From assembly GCF_900109195.1 (NCBI RefSeq), contig NZ_FNZG01000001.1:930001-994000 (forward strand): a stretch of 64,000 nucleotides of DNA, given 5' to 3'. This DNA is from Pseudooceanicola nitratireducens. Its GTDB lineage: Bacteria; Pseudomonadota; Alphaproteobacteria; Rhodobacterales; Rhodobacteraceae. The notes under the pieces were generated by a model. The model searched no databases. It saw nothing but the letters and a program-made list of their open reading frames with translations, and was not told the DNA's origin. Below, piece after piece: positions 1 to 8,596 of this stretch. The position numbers and the translations under genes were made by a program. Each line of letters begins with the position of its first letter. Position 1 is the first letter of the stretch.

Positions 1-2
1 CC

Positions 3-734
3 GTGATGTTCCAGCCTGGCACCGACGTGAAGACCTTTGCCTATGACGACGGCTCGACCCGCACGGTCGCTGTCCGTCAGGACGGCACGCAGATCGAAAC
101 CATCCGCGCCGCCGACGGCACGGTTCTGCGCCGCGCCCGGATTTTCGAGGACGGCACCCGCGTGGTCCTGTTCGACGACACCCAGGTCGCGCAGGAGGTC
201 GAGGTGAACAAGCTGCCGCAGGTCACCGATACGCAGCGCGAGATCAACATTCGCCAGGCCGAAGAGGACGAGCTGCGCGCCGCCCTGGCCGCCAACCTGC
301 CCGAGACGGTCGATCGCCGCTTCTCGCTCAGCCAGGTGCGCAATATCAATGCCGTCCGTCAGCTGGTGCCGGAAATCGGCGTGGACAGCATCAACTTTGA
401 AACCGGGTCGTCCGTGATCCGCCCCGAGGAGGCCAAGGAGCTGGCCGCCCTGGGCACGCTGATGCGCGAACGGATCAGCCAGAACCCCGGTGAGGTCTTC
501 CTGATCGAAGGTCACACCGATGCTGTTGGCGCAGCAGGCTACAACCTGGCGCTGTCCGACCGCCGTGCGGAAAGCGTGGCCCTCGCCCTGACCGAATACT
601 TCGACGTGCCGCCGGAGAACATGGTTGTACAGGGCTACGGTGAATATGATCTTAAGATCCGCACCGCCGAGGCCGAGCGTGAAAACCGCCGCGCCGCCGT
701 GCGCCGCATCACCGCGCTTCTGTCGGGCAATTGA
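3..734 (+). CDS. OmpA-family outer-membrane protein, C-terminal part (5' end outside window)
   Basis: The reading frame is open to the left edge, so the N-terminus is missing. The visible part starts with a repetitive acidic stretch (repeated DDGT/DGTQ units) and ends in an OmpA-like peptidoglycan-binding domain over about the last 115 residues. Recognisable elements are NFETGSSVIRPEE, EGHTDAVG, the LSDRRAESV helix and QGYGEYD, in family order. Known role of the domain: non-covalent anchoring of the outer membrane to peptidoglycan. A strong terminator follows about 50 bases after the stop, so this is the last gene of its transcript. Which OmpA-fusion subfamily it belongs to cannot be told from the fragment. 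Confidence 0.85.
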   Translation: MMFQPGTDVKTFAYDDGSTRTVAVRQDGTQIETIRAADGTVLRRARIFEDGTRVVLFDDTQVAQEVEVNKLPQVTDTQREINIRQAEEDELRAALAANLPETVDRRFSLSQVRNINAVRQLVPEIGVDSINFETGSSVIRPEEAKELAALGTLMRERISQNPGEVFLIEGHTDAVGAAGYNLALSDRRAESVALALTEYFDVPPENMVVQGYGEYDLKIRTAEAERENRRAAVRRITALLSGN

Positions 735-780
735 TCCGGCCCCGCGCCAGGGATTGATCCCTGAAGTAGGCAACAGGAAG

Positions 781-806
781 GCCGGGCATCGCTGCCCGGC
801 CTTTTT
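781..806 (+). terminator. Rho-independent terminator after the OmpA-family gene
   Basis: A perfect 8-bp stem (GCCGGGCA / TGCCCGGC, 781-788 with 793-800) with a TCGC loop is followed by CTTTTT. Confidence 0.85.
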
Positions 807-989
807 GGTGTCCACCTGACGGGGAGACGCGCCAGATGGCCACATGCGCCCGATCCTGACAGGGCAAAAGCCCCCGCGCCATGCGACCTTGATCCGGGTC
901 CTGCCGGTGCCAAAAGGGTGATATGCCCTTGCTTGCGCCGCCCCGGGGCCCCCCCTAAGCTGCGGTGCAGATTGGAAAAGGGGCGTGCC

Positions 990-1952
990 ATGGATCGGAT
1001 CGCGGAACAGGCCTGGGAATGGCATCTGGCCGGCAAGGGCGCGGCCTTGGCCACGGTGGTCGAAACCTGGGGCAGCGCCCCGCGCCGCGTGGGCGCGATG
1101 CTGGCGGTCTCGGGCGATGGCGACCTCGCGGGCTCGGTCTCGGGCGGCTGTGTCGAGGGCGCGGTGGTGACCGAGGCCTTCGACGCCCTGGAAACCGGCA
1201 AAAGCACCATCCTGACCTATGGCGTTTCGGACGACGATGCCTTTGCCGTGGGGCTGGCTTGCGGCGGCACGATCCGCATCCTGTTGCAGCCCGTCGGGTT
1301 CGATGCGGGTATCCCGGTCGACACGTTGACCGCCCTCTGCGCGGCGCGGGCCGCCCGCACCCCCGTGGCCCATGTGGTCGATACCGAAGGCTGGACCAGC
1401 CACACCGCCGGTGCCGAGGACTTCCCCGACCGCTTCCGCGCCGATCGCAGCGGGTTCGAGGATGAAACGACCTTTGTTGCCATCCACAACCCGCCCTTGC
1501 GCATGGTTGTCGTCGGTGCGGTACATATCTCCCAGGCCCTGGTGCCCATGGCCCGAATGGCTGGCTACGATCCGCTGATCGTCGATCCGCGCCCCGCCTT
1601 CGCCACGCCCGAGCGTTTCCCGGGCGAAGATGTGCGCGACGCCTACCCGGACGAGGTGCTGGACGGTCTTCTGGACAGCCGTACCGCGTTGGTGCTTCTG
1701 ACGCACGACCCCAAGATCGACGACCCCGCGCTCGAGATGGGGCTGCGGTCAGATGCCTTCTACATCGGCGCGCTCGGGTCCACCCGGACCCATGCCAAAC
1801 GGGTGCAACGCCTGACGGACAAGGGCTTTTCCGACAGCCAGATCGCCCGCATCCACGCCCCTGTGGGTCTGGATATCGGAGCCGCGGGACCGGCCGAAAT
1901 TGCCATCGCCACAATCGCCCAGATCACCCAGGTGTTGCGGAAGGGCGCATGA
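990..1952 (+). CDS. XdhC/CoxI-family molybdoenzyme maturation factor
   Basis: A protein of 320 residues. The N-terminal XdhC-CoxI domain shows ETWGSAPRRVG and the signature SGGCVEG; the C-terminal Rossmann-type domain contains VVGAVHISQAL and ends with IGALGSTRTHAKR and GAAGPAEIAIATIAQI. Family members bind molybdenum cofactor and help its sulfuration and insertion into xanthine dehydrogenase or CO-dehydrogenase-like enzymes. The start at 990 fits the family's N-terminus; an in-frame start at 918 would add an unrelated arginine/proline-rich leader. It overlaps the next gene by 4 bases (ATGA), implying translational coupling. A likely client, a form-II CoxL-like protein, lies at 33.2-35.5 kb; that link is inference. 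Confidence 0.9.
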   Translation: MDRIAEQAWEWHLAGKGAALATVVETWGSAPRRVGAMLAVSGDGDLAGSVSGGCVEGAVVTEAFDALETGKSTILTYGVSDDDAFAVGLACGGTIRILLQPVGFDAGIPVDTLTALCAARAARTPVAHVVDTEGWTSHTAGAEDFPDRFRADRSGFEDETTFVAIHNPPLRMVVVGAVHISQALVPMARMAGYDPLIVDPRPAFATPERFPGEDVRDAYPDEVLDGLLDSRTALVLLTHDPKIDDPALEMGLRSDAFYIGALGSTRTHAKRVQRLTDKGFSDSQIARIHAPVGLDIGAAGPAEIAIATIAQITQVLRKGA

Positions 1953-2956
1953 AGTTCGGCCCTGTTCCCCTGTCCCAGGCGGAAGGCGCGATCCTGGCGC
2001 ACTCCGTTGGTCTGCCTTCCGGTCGGCTGCGCAAGGGGCAGCTTCTGGACCGGGACCATCTGGATCAGATGGCCTCTGCCGGCCTTGCAGAGGTCATCGT
2101 CGCCAGTCCCGATCCCGGCGACATTTTGGAAAACGACGCCGCCCTTCGCCTGGCTCAGGCTTTGGTGCCGGATCCCCAGGCTGTGCACCTGACCCTGTCC
2201 CATGCCTTCACGGGTCGGGTGAATGTCACCGCCTCCGGCCCCGGTGTGGTCGTGCTGGACCCGGATCGTATCGCGCGCCTGAACGCGATCGACCCGATGC
2301 TGACCCTGGCCACGGTTCCCCAGCATCAGCAGATGGGGCAGGGCGGCATGGTTGCGACCGTCAAGATCATCTCATACGCAGTGCCCGAAACGTCCGTCGC
2401 GGCGGCCGAGGCGCTTTTGTCCGGCGGCACGCCCCTGGCCTTGCTTCCGCCTGTTTTGCGCCGCGCCCGGCTGATCGTGACCGAAATCCCCTCTGGTCCC
2501 GGCGAAAAGGGCGTAGAGGCGATCCGCAACCGTCTGAGCGCGCTGAACATCACGCTAGACCAGGTCATTTCCGTCCCGCATCGCCAGGATGCGATCCGTG
2601 ACGCTTTGTCGGCCACTGGGGCGCAGGATCTGACGCTGATCCTGACGGCCTCGGCCACCTCTGACCCGTATGACGTGGCCCCCCAGGCGCTGCGCGACGC
2701 CGGTGGTCATGTCGAACGGTTCGGGATGCCGGTGGATCCCGGCAACCTTCTGTTTCTGGGCGATCTGCACGGACAGCCCGTGATCGGCCTTCCGGGCTGC
2801 GTACGTTCGCCGGCGTTGAACGGGGCAGACTGGGTGCTGTCCCGTGTAGCTTGCGGCGTCCCGGTCAGCGGGGCGGATATCGCGGGAATGGGCGTCGGGG
2901 GATTGCTGAAGGAAATCCCGACGCGACCGCAGCCACGCTCTGGTCGTCGCACATAG
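1949..2956 (+). CDS. MoeA/Mog-like molybdopterin-binding domain protein
   Basis: A protein of 335 residues. The first 150 residues resemble the MoeA-like leader found in rhizobial and rhodobacterial two-domain proteins (PLSQAEGAILAHS, GRLRKGQLLD). The second half resembles a MoaB/Mog molybdopterin-binding domain, with LILTASATSDPYD and a late GLPGCVRSPALNGADWVLSR segment of the kind seen in MoeA (GLPG.P). Related proteins elsewhere carry a C-terminal MobA-like nucleotidyltransferase domain, which is absent here. Coupling with xdhC by a 4-base overlap supports a role in cofactor delivery to a molybdenum hydroxylase. The exact reaction is unknown. Confidence 0.75.
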   Translation: MKFGPVPLSQAEGAILAHSVGLPSGRLRKGQLLDRDHLDQMASAGLAEVIVASPDPGDILENDAALRLAQALVPDPQAVHLTLSHAFTGRVNVTASGPGVVVLDPDRIARLNAIDPMLTLATVPQHQQMGQGGMVATVKIISYAVPETSVAAAEALLSGGTPLALLPPVLRRARLIVTEIPSGPGEKGVEAIRNRLSALNITLDQVISVPHRQDAIRDALSATGAQDLTLILTASATSDPYDVAPQALRDAGGHVERFGMPVDPGNLLFLGDLHGQPVIGLPGCVRSPALNGADWVLSRVACGVPVSGADIAGMGVGGLLKEIPTRPQPRSGRRT

Positions 2957-2963
2957 GGATTAA

Positions 2964-2991
2964 CAAATAGAAAACGGCCCCGCAGGGCCGT
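2964..2991 (-). terminator. Rho-independent terminator of infC
   Basis: A 7-bp stem (ACGGCCC / GGGCCGT, 2974-2980 with 2985-2991) is followed on the minus strand by TTTCTATTTG. It lies 42 bases beyond the infC stop. Confidence 0.8.
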
Positions 2992-3032
2992 CTGTCATCT
3001 TCGATAAAATTCGATCCAAAAAGCGCTTGGGC

Positions 3033-3578
3033 TTATTTGGCGACCGGTCCGATCATCATGATCATCTGGCGGCCTTCCATCTTCGGCATGTTTTCGACCT
3101 TGCCGATTTCCTTGATGTCTTCCGCCACGCGTTCCAGCAGCTCACGACCCAGATTCTGGTGCGCCATTTCCCGTCCACGGAAGCGCAGGGTGACCTTCAC
3201 CTTATCGCCTTTTTCCAGGAATTTCACAACGTTGCGCATCTTGACTTCGTAATCATGCGTGTCGGTGTTGGGCCGGAACTTGACCTCTTTCACCTCGATG
3301 ATTTTCTGCTTTTTGCGCGCTTCGGATTCCCGCTTTTGCTGTTCGTATTTGAACTTGCCGAAATCCATGATCTTGCAGACCGGCGGGGTCGCGTTCGGAG
3401 AAATTTCGACAAGATCCAGCTCGGCCTGTTCGGCCAGTTCCATCGCCCAGGCGGGCGACACAACGCCAATATTTTCGCCTTCGGCGCCGATCAAACGGAT
3501 TTCAGGGGCGCGGATTCGGTCGTTGACGCGGGGGCCGGTGTCACGGGTCGGCGGCGCGTTATGGGGTCTGCGGGCTAT
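3033..3578 (-). CDS. infC: Translation initiation factor IF-3, apparently starting at AUA
   Basis: IF-3 prevents premature 30S-50S joining and proofreads start-codon choice. The conserved core is clear: [45 protein letters not shown], linker helix, [16 protein letters not shown] and [15 protein letters not shown]. No ATG, GTG or TTG gives the whole protein: the first TTG (3494) falls inside the conserved N-terminal domain. Reading upstream in frame gives [20 protein letters not shown] preceded by ATA at 3578-3576, with AAGAGG 7-12 bases upstream as ribosome-binding site. From there the protein has 181 residues, the usual IF-3 length. Rare start codons on infC are the known basis of its autoregulation (AUU in E. 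coli). Confidence 0.9.
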   Translation of the reverse strand: MARRPHNAPPTRDTGPRVNDRIRAPEIRLIGAEGENIGVVSPAWAMELAEQAELDLVEISPNATPPVCKIMDFGKFKYEQQKRESEARKKQKIIEVKEVKFRPNTDTHDYEVKMRNVVKFLEKGDKVKVTLRFRGREMAHQNLGRELLERVAEDIKEIGKVENMPKMEGRQMIMMIGPVAK

Positions 3579-3777
3579 GTCTCTGGTCCTCTTATGGCCG
3601 TATGTCAGTGATCGCGTAAATTAGTCCTGCCGGACCTTTCTTTCAAGCGCCAAATGCGCGAAACCTATGGGTGCAGGCAATTCCTTCCAAGTGGTTAAGG
3701 CCGGGGAGGTGGATCGATTGCGCCTCTGTCGACAGGTCTGCCCGGACGGATAGGTTCTCATTTGTTAAGGTCTTCAC

Positions 3778-4260
3778 ATGCGTCTGGTTCTCGCCTTGTT
3801 TGTTGCCGCGGTGGTGCTATCCGTCTGGCTTTTCGCGCCCATGCGTGAGGGTGAGCCAGAGGTGATTTCCATGCCGCAGGTCCTTCGGATCGCGCCGCCC
3901 GAGAAGGGCGAGGGACCGGCGGACATCGGTGATGCCATCAGTGCCGCAGTCGCAGGTGCCGCTGAAAAGTCTTCGCAATACCAAGGCAATGCCGAAGCGA
4001 TCGCCGCCGATCAAGCCGAGGCCCTTCCGGATCCCAGGGAACTGGCCGCAGAACTGGGGCTGTCCAAGGAAGAGTTACGACGTCGGCTCACGCCACCGGA
4101 TTTTGAACCGGAGTATGTGGTCGAGATCATTGATAGATCTTTGTTGTCGCCTGTAGAAAAGGCGCAACTGGTCGAAGAATTGACCGCTGTCGTCGACCAA
4201 CCCGAAATCCTTGCCAAATACCTGACGGCGCTGCGGCAGAGCCTGGGCTTCGACGACTAG
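3778..4260 (+). CDS. Small membrane-anchored hypothetical protein
   Basis: A protein of 160 residues that I do not recognise. Residues 3-20 form a single hydrophobic segment (LVLALFVAAVVLSVWLF), either a signal anchor or a signal peptide. The remainder is hydrophilic and rich in alanine and glutamate, predicted helical, and ends LRQSLGFDD. It stands alone between infC and the Lrp-type regulator, which converges on it 10 bases downstream. Composition matches its neighbours. The product is probably periplasmic, tethered to the inner membrane; function unknown. Confidence 0.65.
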   Translation: MRLVLALFVAAVVLSVWLFAPMREGEPEVISMPQVLRIAPPEKGEGPADIGDAISAAVAGAAEKSSQYQGNAEAIAADQAEALPDPRELAAELGLSKEELRRRLTPPDFEPEYVVEIIDRSLLSPVEKAQLVEELTAVVDQPEILAKYLTALRQSLGFDD

Positions 4261-4270
4261 TGGGCTGATT

Positions 4271-4732
4271 TCAAAGGGGCAGGGCGCTGGTCGACTTGAT
4301 TTCCTCCATGGAAAGCAGCGCCGTCACATTGTGGATCTTAACCTCGGAAATCAGCGCCTGGTAAAAGACGTCATAAGCCCGCGCGTTGGCGACCCGTACC
4401 TTGAGGATATAGTCGATGTCGCCGGCCAAACGGTGCGCCTCTTGTACCTCGGGACGTTCGCGCAGCGCCTTGAGAAATGCGTTCTGCCAAGCCGCATCAT
4501 GTTCGGACGTGCGGATCAGGACGAAGAAACAGGCCTCGAACCCAAGTGCGTCGGCATCCAGAACAGCGACCTCGCGCTTGATGATCCCGCGTTCCCTCAT
4601 CTTGCGGATCCGGTTCCACACAGGGGTCTTCGAAGACCCGACGGAACGGGCGATATCCTCGATCGAGGGGCTGGTGTCCTGCTGCAGCTGCAAGAGGATT
4701 TTCCGGTCCAACTCGTCCAATCGGTCTGCCAT
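4271..4732 (-). CDS. Lrp/AsnC-family regulator divergent from the cysteine-biosynthesis cluster
   Basis: A protein of 153 residues. The N-terminal helix-turn-helix is typical (LDRKILLQLQQDTSPSIEDIARSVGSSKTPVWNRIRKM), and the C-terminal ligand-binding domain has the family's hallmark HRLAGDIDYILKVRV. The start at MADRLDELD fits the family; an in-frame start 12 codons earlier would add a basic leader. It is transcribed away from the siroheme synthase/cysI genes across a 143-base gap containing a GGAA-TAT-TTCC inverted repeat. It is therefore the likely regulator of sulfite reduction genes and of itself; the effector is unknown. Confidence 0.85.
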   Translation of the reverse strand: MADRLDELDRKILLQLQQDTSPSIEDIARSVGSSKTPVWNRIRKMRERGIIKREVAVLDADALGFEACFFVLIRTSEHDAAWQNAFLKALRERPEVQEAHRLAGDIDYILKVRVANARAYDVFYQALISEVKIHNVTALLSMEEIKSTSALPL

Positions 4733-4825
4733 TCCTGTTTTCCCCGCTTTGCTAGGATTCCGGCCCATGGCCCTTGGGTGTCGGGAACGCTGTTCTTATT
4801 TGGGCGCGCTACTGGTGTCAGGGTG

Positions 4826-4836
4826 GGAATATTTCC
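4826..4836. promoter_or_regulatory. Candidate Lrp-type operator (GGAA-TAT-TTCC)
   Basis: An inverted repeat with an AT-rich centre sits 40 bases before the siroheme synthase start, in the divergent gap with the Lrp-type regulator. Lrp/AsnC proteins bind short AT-centred palindromes, so the position is suggestive. The arms are only 4 bp, so chance is possible. Confidence 0.35.
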
Positions 4837-4875
4837 TATTTTGAGTGCAGTCAATGACACCCGGATTCGATCACG

Positions 4876-5871
4876 ATGCAGCACTTTCCGATCTTCGTAG
4901 CGATGCAGGACGCCCGTGTTCTGCTGTCCGGCGGCGGCGATGCTGCGCTGGCGAAGCTGCGGCTGCTGCTCAAGACGCCCGCCCGGATCGAGGTTTTCAG
5001 CCGCACCCCGGCCGAGGAAATTCGGACCTGGCACCGTCAGGGGCGTCTGCACCTGATCGCACGCGACCTGCAGCCCGGTGACCTTAACGGCGCGACCTTG
5101 GTCTATGCCGCCGACGAAGACGACGCGCTGGATGCCCGGACCGAGGCCTTTGCCCGCGCCGCCGGCGTGTTGGTTAACGTGGTCGACAACCTCGCGGCTT
5201 CGGCCTTCATCACGCCGGCCATGATCGACCGTGCCCCGGTCACCATCGCGATCGGGACCGAGGGAACCGCCCCTGTTCTTGCCCGTAAGATCAAGGCAGA
5301 GTTGGAAGAATCCCTTCCCGTCGTTACCGGTGTGCTGGCGCGCGCCGCTGCAGCCTTTCGCACTCGTGCAGAAGTTCTGGCGCATGGCGAACCGCGCCGC
5401 GCCTTCTGGTCCGACTGGTTCGACCGCACTGGCCCCGCCGCCCATGCCACCGGAAATGATCTGGAAAAGGCCCTGACCGAGCTTCTGACGCAACACCTTA
5501 ATAATACTGCGACCACCGACCGCGTGACCCTGGCCTGGAGCGGATCCGACGATCCGGACCTTCTGGTCATGAAGACCCGTCGTGCCCTGGATCAGGCGGA
5601 CGTTGTCGTGCATGACGCCGACATCGCGCCCCAAATCCTGGAGCTCGCCCGGAGAGAGGCGGATTTCCTGCCGCTTCATGGGCCTGAAACCGTTCCGCCG
5701 CTGCCCCAGCTTCTGGCGCGCCGGGCGGAAGGGGGACGGCACGTCCTTTACCTTTCGACCTGCCCGATCCCGGTGGCGTTGATCGCAAGCCTGCAGGCCA
5801 TCGGTTTGCAGGTCACTGAAATTCCCGGCATTCCCGCCGAAATCGAACTCAAGAAACGGGGGCAAGCCTGA
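4876..5871 (+). CDS. Siroheme synthase with a truncated methyltransferase domain (CysG/Met8-like)
   Basis: A protein of 331 residues. Residues 1-200 match the CysG N-terminal half: precorrin-2 dehydrogenase/sirohydrochlorin ferrochelatase (PIFVAMQDARVLLSGGGDAALAKLRLLL, NVVDNLAASAFITPAMIDRAPVTIAIGTEGTAPVLARKIK). From about residue 215 it follows the start of a SUMT (uroporphyrinogen III methyltransferase) domain. The SAM-binding GAGPGDP loop is degraded to WSGSDDP, and the chain stops after the segment matching VPGVTSA, about half the normal domain. It should therefore make siroheme from precorrin-2 but not methylate uroporphyrinogen III. First gene of the cys operon; its stop overlaps the next start by one base. 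Confidence 0.85.
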   Translation: MQHFPIFVAMQDARVLLSGGGDAALAKLRLLLKTPARIEVFSRTPAEEIRTWHRQGRLHLIARDLQPGDLNGATLVYAADEDDALDARTEAFARAAGVLVNVVDNLAASAFITPAMIDRAPVTIAIGTEGTAPVLARKIKAELEESLPVVTGVLARAAAAFRTRAEVLAHGEPRRAFWSDWFDRTGPAAHATGNDLEKALTELLTQHLNNTATTDRVTLAWSGSDDPDLLVMKTRRALDQADVVVHDADIAPQILELARREADFLPLHGPETVPPLPQLLARRAEGGRHVLYLSTCPIPVALIASLQAIGLQVTEIPGIPAEIELKKRGQA

Positions 5872-6170
5872 TGCCACGCGCCTTTACACCCAAAGTCGTC
5901 ACCGCGAACGCGCTGCTGGAAGGCGATGTCGTCTACCTCACCGCAGATGACCGCTGGACCCGCCAGCTGAGCGAGGCCGAACTGCTGACAGACGAGGCCG
6001 TCGCGGCCGAACGCCTGCTCTCGGCCGAGCGTCGCCAGGCCGAGATCGTCGGGGCCTATCTGGTGGACATGGTCGCGGGTGACAACGGTCCCGAACCCAC
6101 TCATTTCCGTGAAGGCTTCCGGCGCACCGGTCCTTCGAACTACCACCACGGCAAACAGGCGGAGGTCTGA
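5871..6170 (+). CDS. DUF2849 protein of the sulfite reductase operon
   Basis: A 99-residue protein beginning MPRAFTPKVVTANALLEGDVVYL with a later RWTRQLSEAELLTDE segment. I recognise it as DUF2849, a family commonly encoded between siroheme synthase and sulfite reductase in alphaproteobacteria. It starts in the overlapping TGATG of the preceding stop and ends 1 base before cysI. The position implies an accessory role in sulfite reductase assembly or electron delivery, but no biochemical role is known to me. No cofactor-binding motif is evident. Confidence 0.8.
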   Translation: MPRAFTPKVVTANALLEGDVVYLTADDRWTRQLSEAELLTDEAVAAERLLSAERRQAEIVGAYLVDMVAGDNGPEPTHFREGFRRTGPSNYHHGKQAEV

Positions 6171-6171
6171 G

Positions 6172-7845
6172 ATGTACCGTTACAACGATTTCGACACCGC
6201 TTTCCTGGCCGAGCGTAACGCACAGTTCCGTCAGCAGGTTGAACGCCGCATCGACGGGTCGCTGACCGAAGAGGAATTCCGTCCGCTGCGCCTGATGAAC
6301 GGCCTTTACCTGCAGCTGCATGCCTACATGCTGCGGGTCGCCATCCCTTACGGAACCCTGAATTCTGGCCAGATGCGCCAGCTGGCGCTGATCGCCGAAA
6401 AGTTCGACAAAGGTTACGGCCATTTCACCACAAGGCAAAATATTCAGTACAACTGGCCGAAATTGCCCGATGTTCCGGATATCCTTGACGCTCTGGGCGA
6501 GGTGCAGCTGCACGCCATCCAGACCTCGGGCAACACCATCCGCAACGTGACCGCCGACCATTTCGCCGGTGCCGCAGCCGATGAAATCGCCGACCCGCGC
6601 CCCGTGGCCGAGCTGATCCGCCAGTGGTCCACCGACCACCCGGAATTCCAGTTCCTGCCGCGGAAATTCAAATTCGCCGTGACCGGGTCGCCCAATGACC
6701 GCGCCGTGACCCGCGCCCACGACATCGGCGTGCGCATGGTGCGCAACGCTGCCGGAGAGCCGGGTTACGAGATCCTTGTCGGCGGCGGCCTGGGCCGGAC
6801 CCCGATGATCGGCAAGGTCATCCGCGACTTCCTTCCGCCCGAGGACCTGCTGCCCTACCTCGAAGCAATCGTCAGCGTTTACAACGTCTTGGGTCGCCGC
6901 GACAACAAGTACAAGGCGCGCATTAAGATCACCGTGCACGAAAACGGGCTCGACACCTATCGCGACCGGGTCGAGGCGCGCTTTGCCGAGATCAAGCCGC
7001 TGTTCTCGGGGGTCGACCAGCAGATGCTGCGCGAGATCGAGGATCACTTCGCCGCGCCGGCCTTCCGCAACGCACCGACCGACGCCTACGACGCCGCCCG
7101 CGATGCCAATCCCGCCTTCCGTGCCTGGTCCGACACCAACCTGGCCGAGCATAAGGCAAACGGCTATGCGATCGTTACGGTTTCCCTGAAGAAACATGGG
7201 GATACGCCGGGTGACGCCACCGCTGAACAGATGCGTGTTCTGGCCGATCTGGGCGAGAAATACAGCCATGATGAGCTGCGGATCAGCCACGAACAGAACG
7301 CGATCTTGCCGCACGTTCACAAATCCGACCTTCCGGCCGTTTACGCCGCGCTGCGCGAGGCCGGGCTGGCCACCGCCAATGTCGGCCTGATCTCGGACAT
7401 CATCGCCTGCCCGGGCATGGACTATTGCGCCCTTGCGACCGCCCGTTCGATCCCCGTTGCGCAGGAAATTGCGCAGCGTTTCGATGACCTTAAGCTTGAG
7501 CACGACATCGGTCCGCTCAAGCTGAAGATCTCGGGCTGCATCAATGCCTGCGGCCATCACCACGTGGGGCACATCGGCATCCTCGGCCTCGACCGCGCGG
7601 GTGTTGAGAACTACCAGATCACGCTTGGTGGTGATGGAACGGAAACGGCCGAAATCGGGTCGCGCACCGGGCCTGGCTTTGCCTATGACGAGATCACCGA
7701 CGCGATCGAACGCATCGTGCTGGCCTATCTCGACCTGCGCGAAAGCCCCGAGGAAACCTTCCTGATGGCCTATCGCCGGGTCGGAGCGGACCCGTTCAAG
7801 GCCGCGCTCTACCCAGAGGACAAGGGGAAAAGCCGTGCCGCCTGA
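6172..7845 (+). CDS. cysI: Siroheme-dependent sulfite (nitrite/sulfite) reductase
   Basis: A protein of 557 residues catalysing six-electron reduction of sulfite to sulfide in assimilation. Two ferredoxin-like/reductase repeats are visible (YGTLNSGQMRQLALIAEKFDKGYGHFTTRQNIQYNW is the N-terminal siroheme-contact region). The [4Fe-4S]/siroheme cysteines are in CPGMDYC and CINACGHHH (C-x5-C and C-x3-C). The start at 6172 follows the GGAGG-containing end of the previous gene; the in-frame frame further upstream lies inside that gene. The neighbours (siroheme synthase, APS reductase) favour sulfite over nitrite as substrate. No cysJ is present, so electrons probably come from ferredoxin. The end overlaps cysH by 11 bases. 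Confidence 0.93.
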   Translation: MYRYNDFDTAFLAERNAQFRQQVERRIDGSLTEEEFRPLRLMNGLYLQLHAYMLRVAIPYGTLNSGQMRQLALIAEKFDKGYGHFTTRQNIQYNWPKLPDVPDILDALGEVQLHAIQTSGNTIRNVTADHFAGAAADEIADPRPVAELIRQWSTDHPEFQFLPRKFKFAVTGSPNDRAVTRAHDIGVRMVRNAAGEPGYEILVGGGLGRTPMIGKVIRDFLPPEDLLPYLEAIVSVYNVLGRRDNKYKARIKITVHENGLDTYRDRVEARFAEIKPLFSGVDQQMLREIEDHFAAPAFRNAPTDAYDAARDANPAFRAWSDTNLAEHKANGYAIVTVSLKKHGDTPGDATAEQMRVLADLGEKYSHDELRISHEQNAILPHVHKSDLPAVYAALREAGLATANVGLISDIIACPGMDYCALATARSIPVAQEIAQRFDDLKLEHDIGPLKLKISGCINACGHHHVGHIGILGLDRAGVENYQITLGGDGTETAEIGSRTGPGFAYDEITDAIERIVLAYLDLRESPEETFLMAYRRVGADPFKAALYPEDKGKSRAA

Positions 7846-8596
7846 AGCAGCTATGGATTTCGGCGCGCCCGCGCTTCCTGAACAGGAAGAACGCGTGCGC
7901 GTGCTGAACGATCGCTATCGCCATCACAGCGCGACCTCTGTTCTCGAGGGCGCGTTGCGCGACCCCGAGGCCGGGAAGATCGCGCTTGTCTCGTCCTTCG
8001 GGGCGGAAAGCGTCGCGCTTCTGCACCTTGTAGCGATGGTCGATTCCTCGACACCGGTGCTATTCATCGACACGCAAATGCTGTTCCAGGAAACCATGGA
8101 TTACCAGGCTGAACTGGCCGAACGTCTGCACCTAAAGGACCTGCGCATCATCAAGGTCAACCCGTTGGATTTGCAGAAGGAAGACCCCGAGGACAACCTT
8201 CATCAGTTCAACACCGATGCCTGCTGCGACCTGCGCAAGACGCGCCCCCTGCAGCGCGCGCTGGACCAGTTCGACGGCTGGATCACCGGGCGCAAGCGGT
8301 TCCAAAGCTCGACCCGATCGACGCTGGAGTTCTTCGAGGCCGATGGCCCGCACCGGATCAAGGTGAACCCCCTGGCGCATTGGACGCCTGAGGATGTGCG
8401 CAACTACATGGAAGAAAACCGCCTGCCGAAGCATCCGCTTGTGGCCCGCGGGTATCCTTCGATCGGCTGCGCGCCCTGCACGTCGCCCGTGAAGCCGGGC
8501 GAAGACCCCCGCGCCGGTCGCTGGCGCGGTGAAGACAAGATCGAATGTGGTATCCACTTCGTTAACGGAAAAATGGTCAGAGGAGGCGCAGCATGA
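7835..8596 (+). CDS. cysH: Assimilatory adenylyl-sulfate (APS/PAPS) reductase
   Basis: Reduces activated sulfate to sulfite in the cytoplasm. The product has 253 residues from GTG at 7835; ATG at 7853 would give 247. The PP-loop-like SSFGAES segment, ACCDLRK and GCAPCT cysteine pairs, and C-terminal ECGIH with the nucleophilic cysteine are all present. The CC...CxxC pairs bind a [4Fe-4S] cluster and mark the APS-using type rather than the E. coli PAPS type. It overlaps cysI upstream and DUF934 downstream (4 bases), so the cluster is translated as a coupled unit. Confidence 0.93.
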   Translation: MPPEAAMDFGAPALPEQEERVRVLNDRYRHHSATSVLEGALRDPEAGKIALVSSFGAESVALLHLVAMVDSSTPVLFIDTQMLFQETMDYQAELAERLHLKDLRIIKVNPLDLQKEDPEDNLHQFNTDACCDLRKTRPLQRALDQFDGWITGRKRFQSSTRSTLEFFEADGPHRIKVNPLAHWTPEDVRNYMEENRLPKHPLVARGYPSIGCAPCTSPVKPGEDPRAGRWRGEDKIECGIHFVNGKMVRGGAA

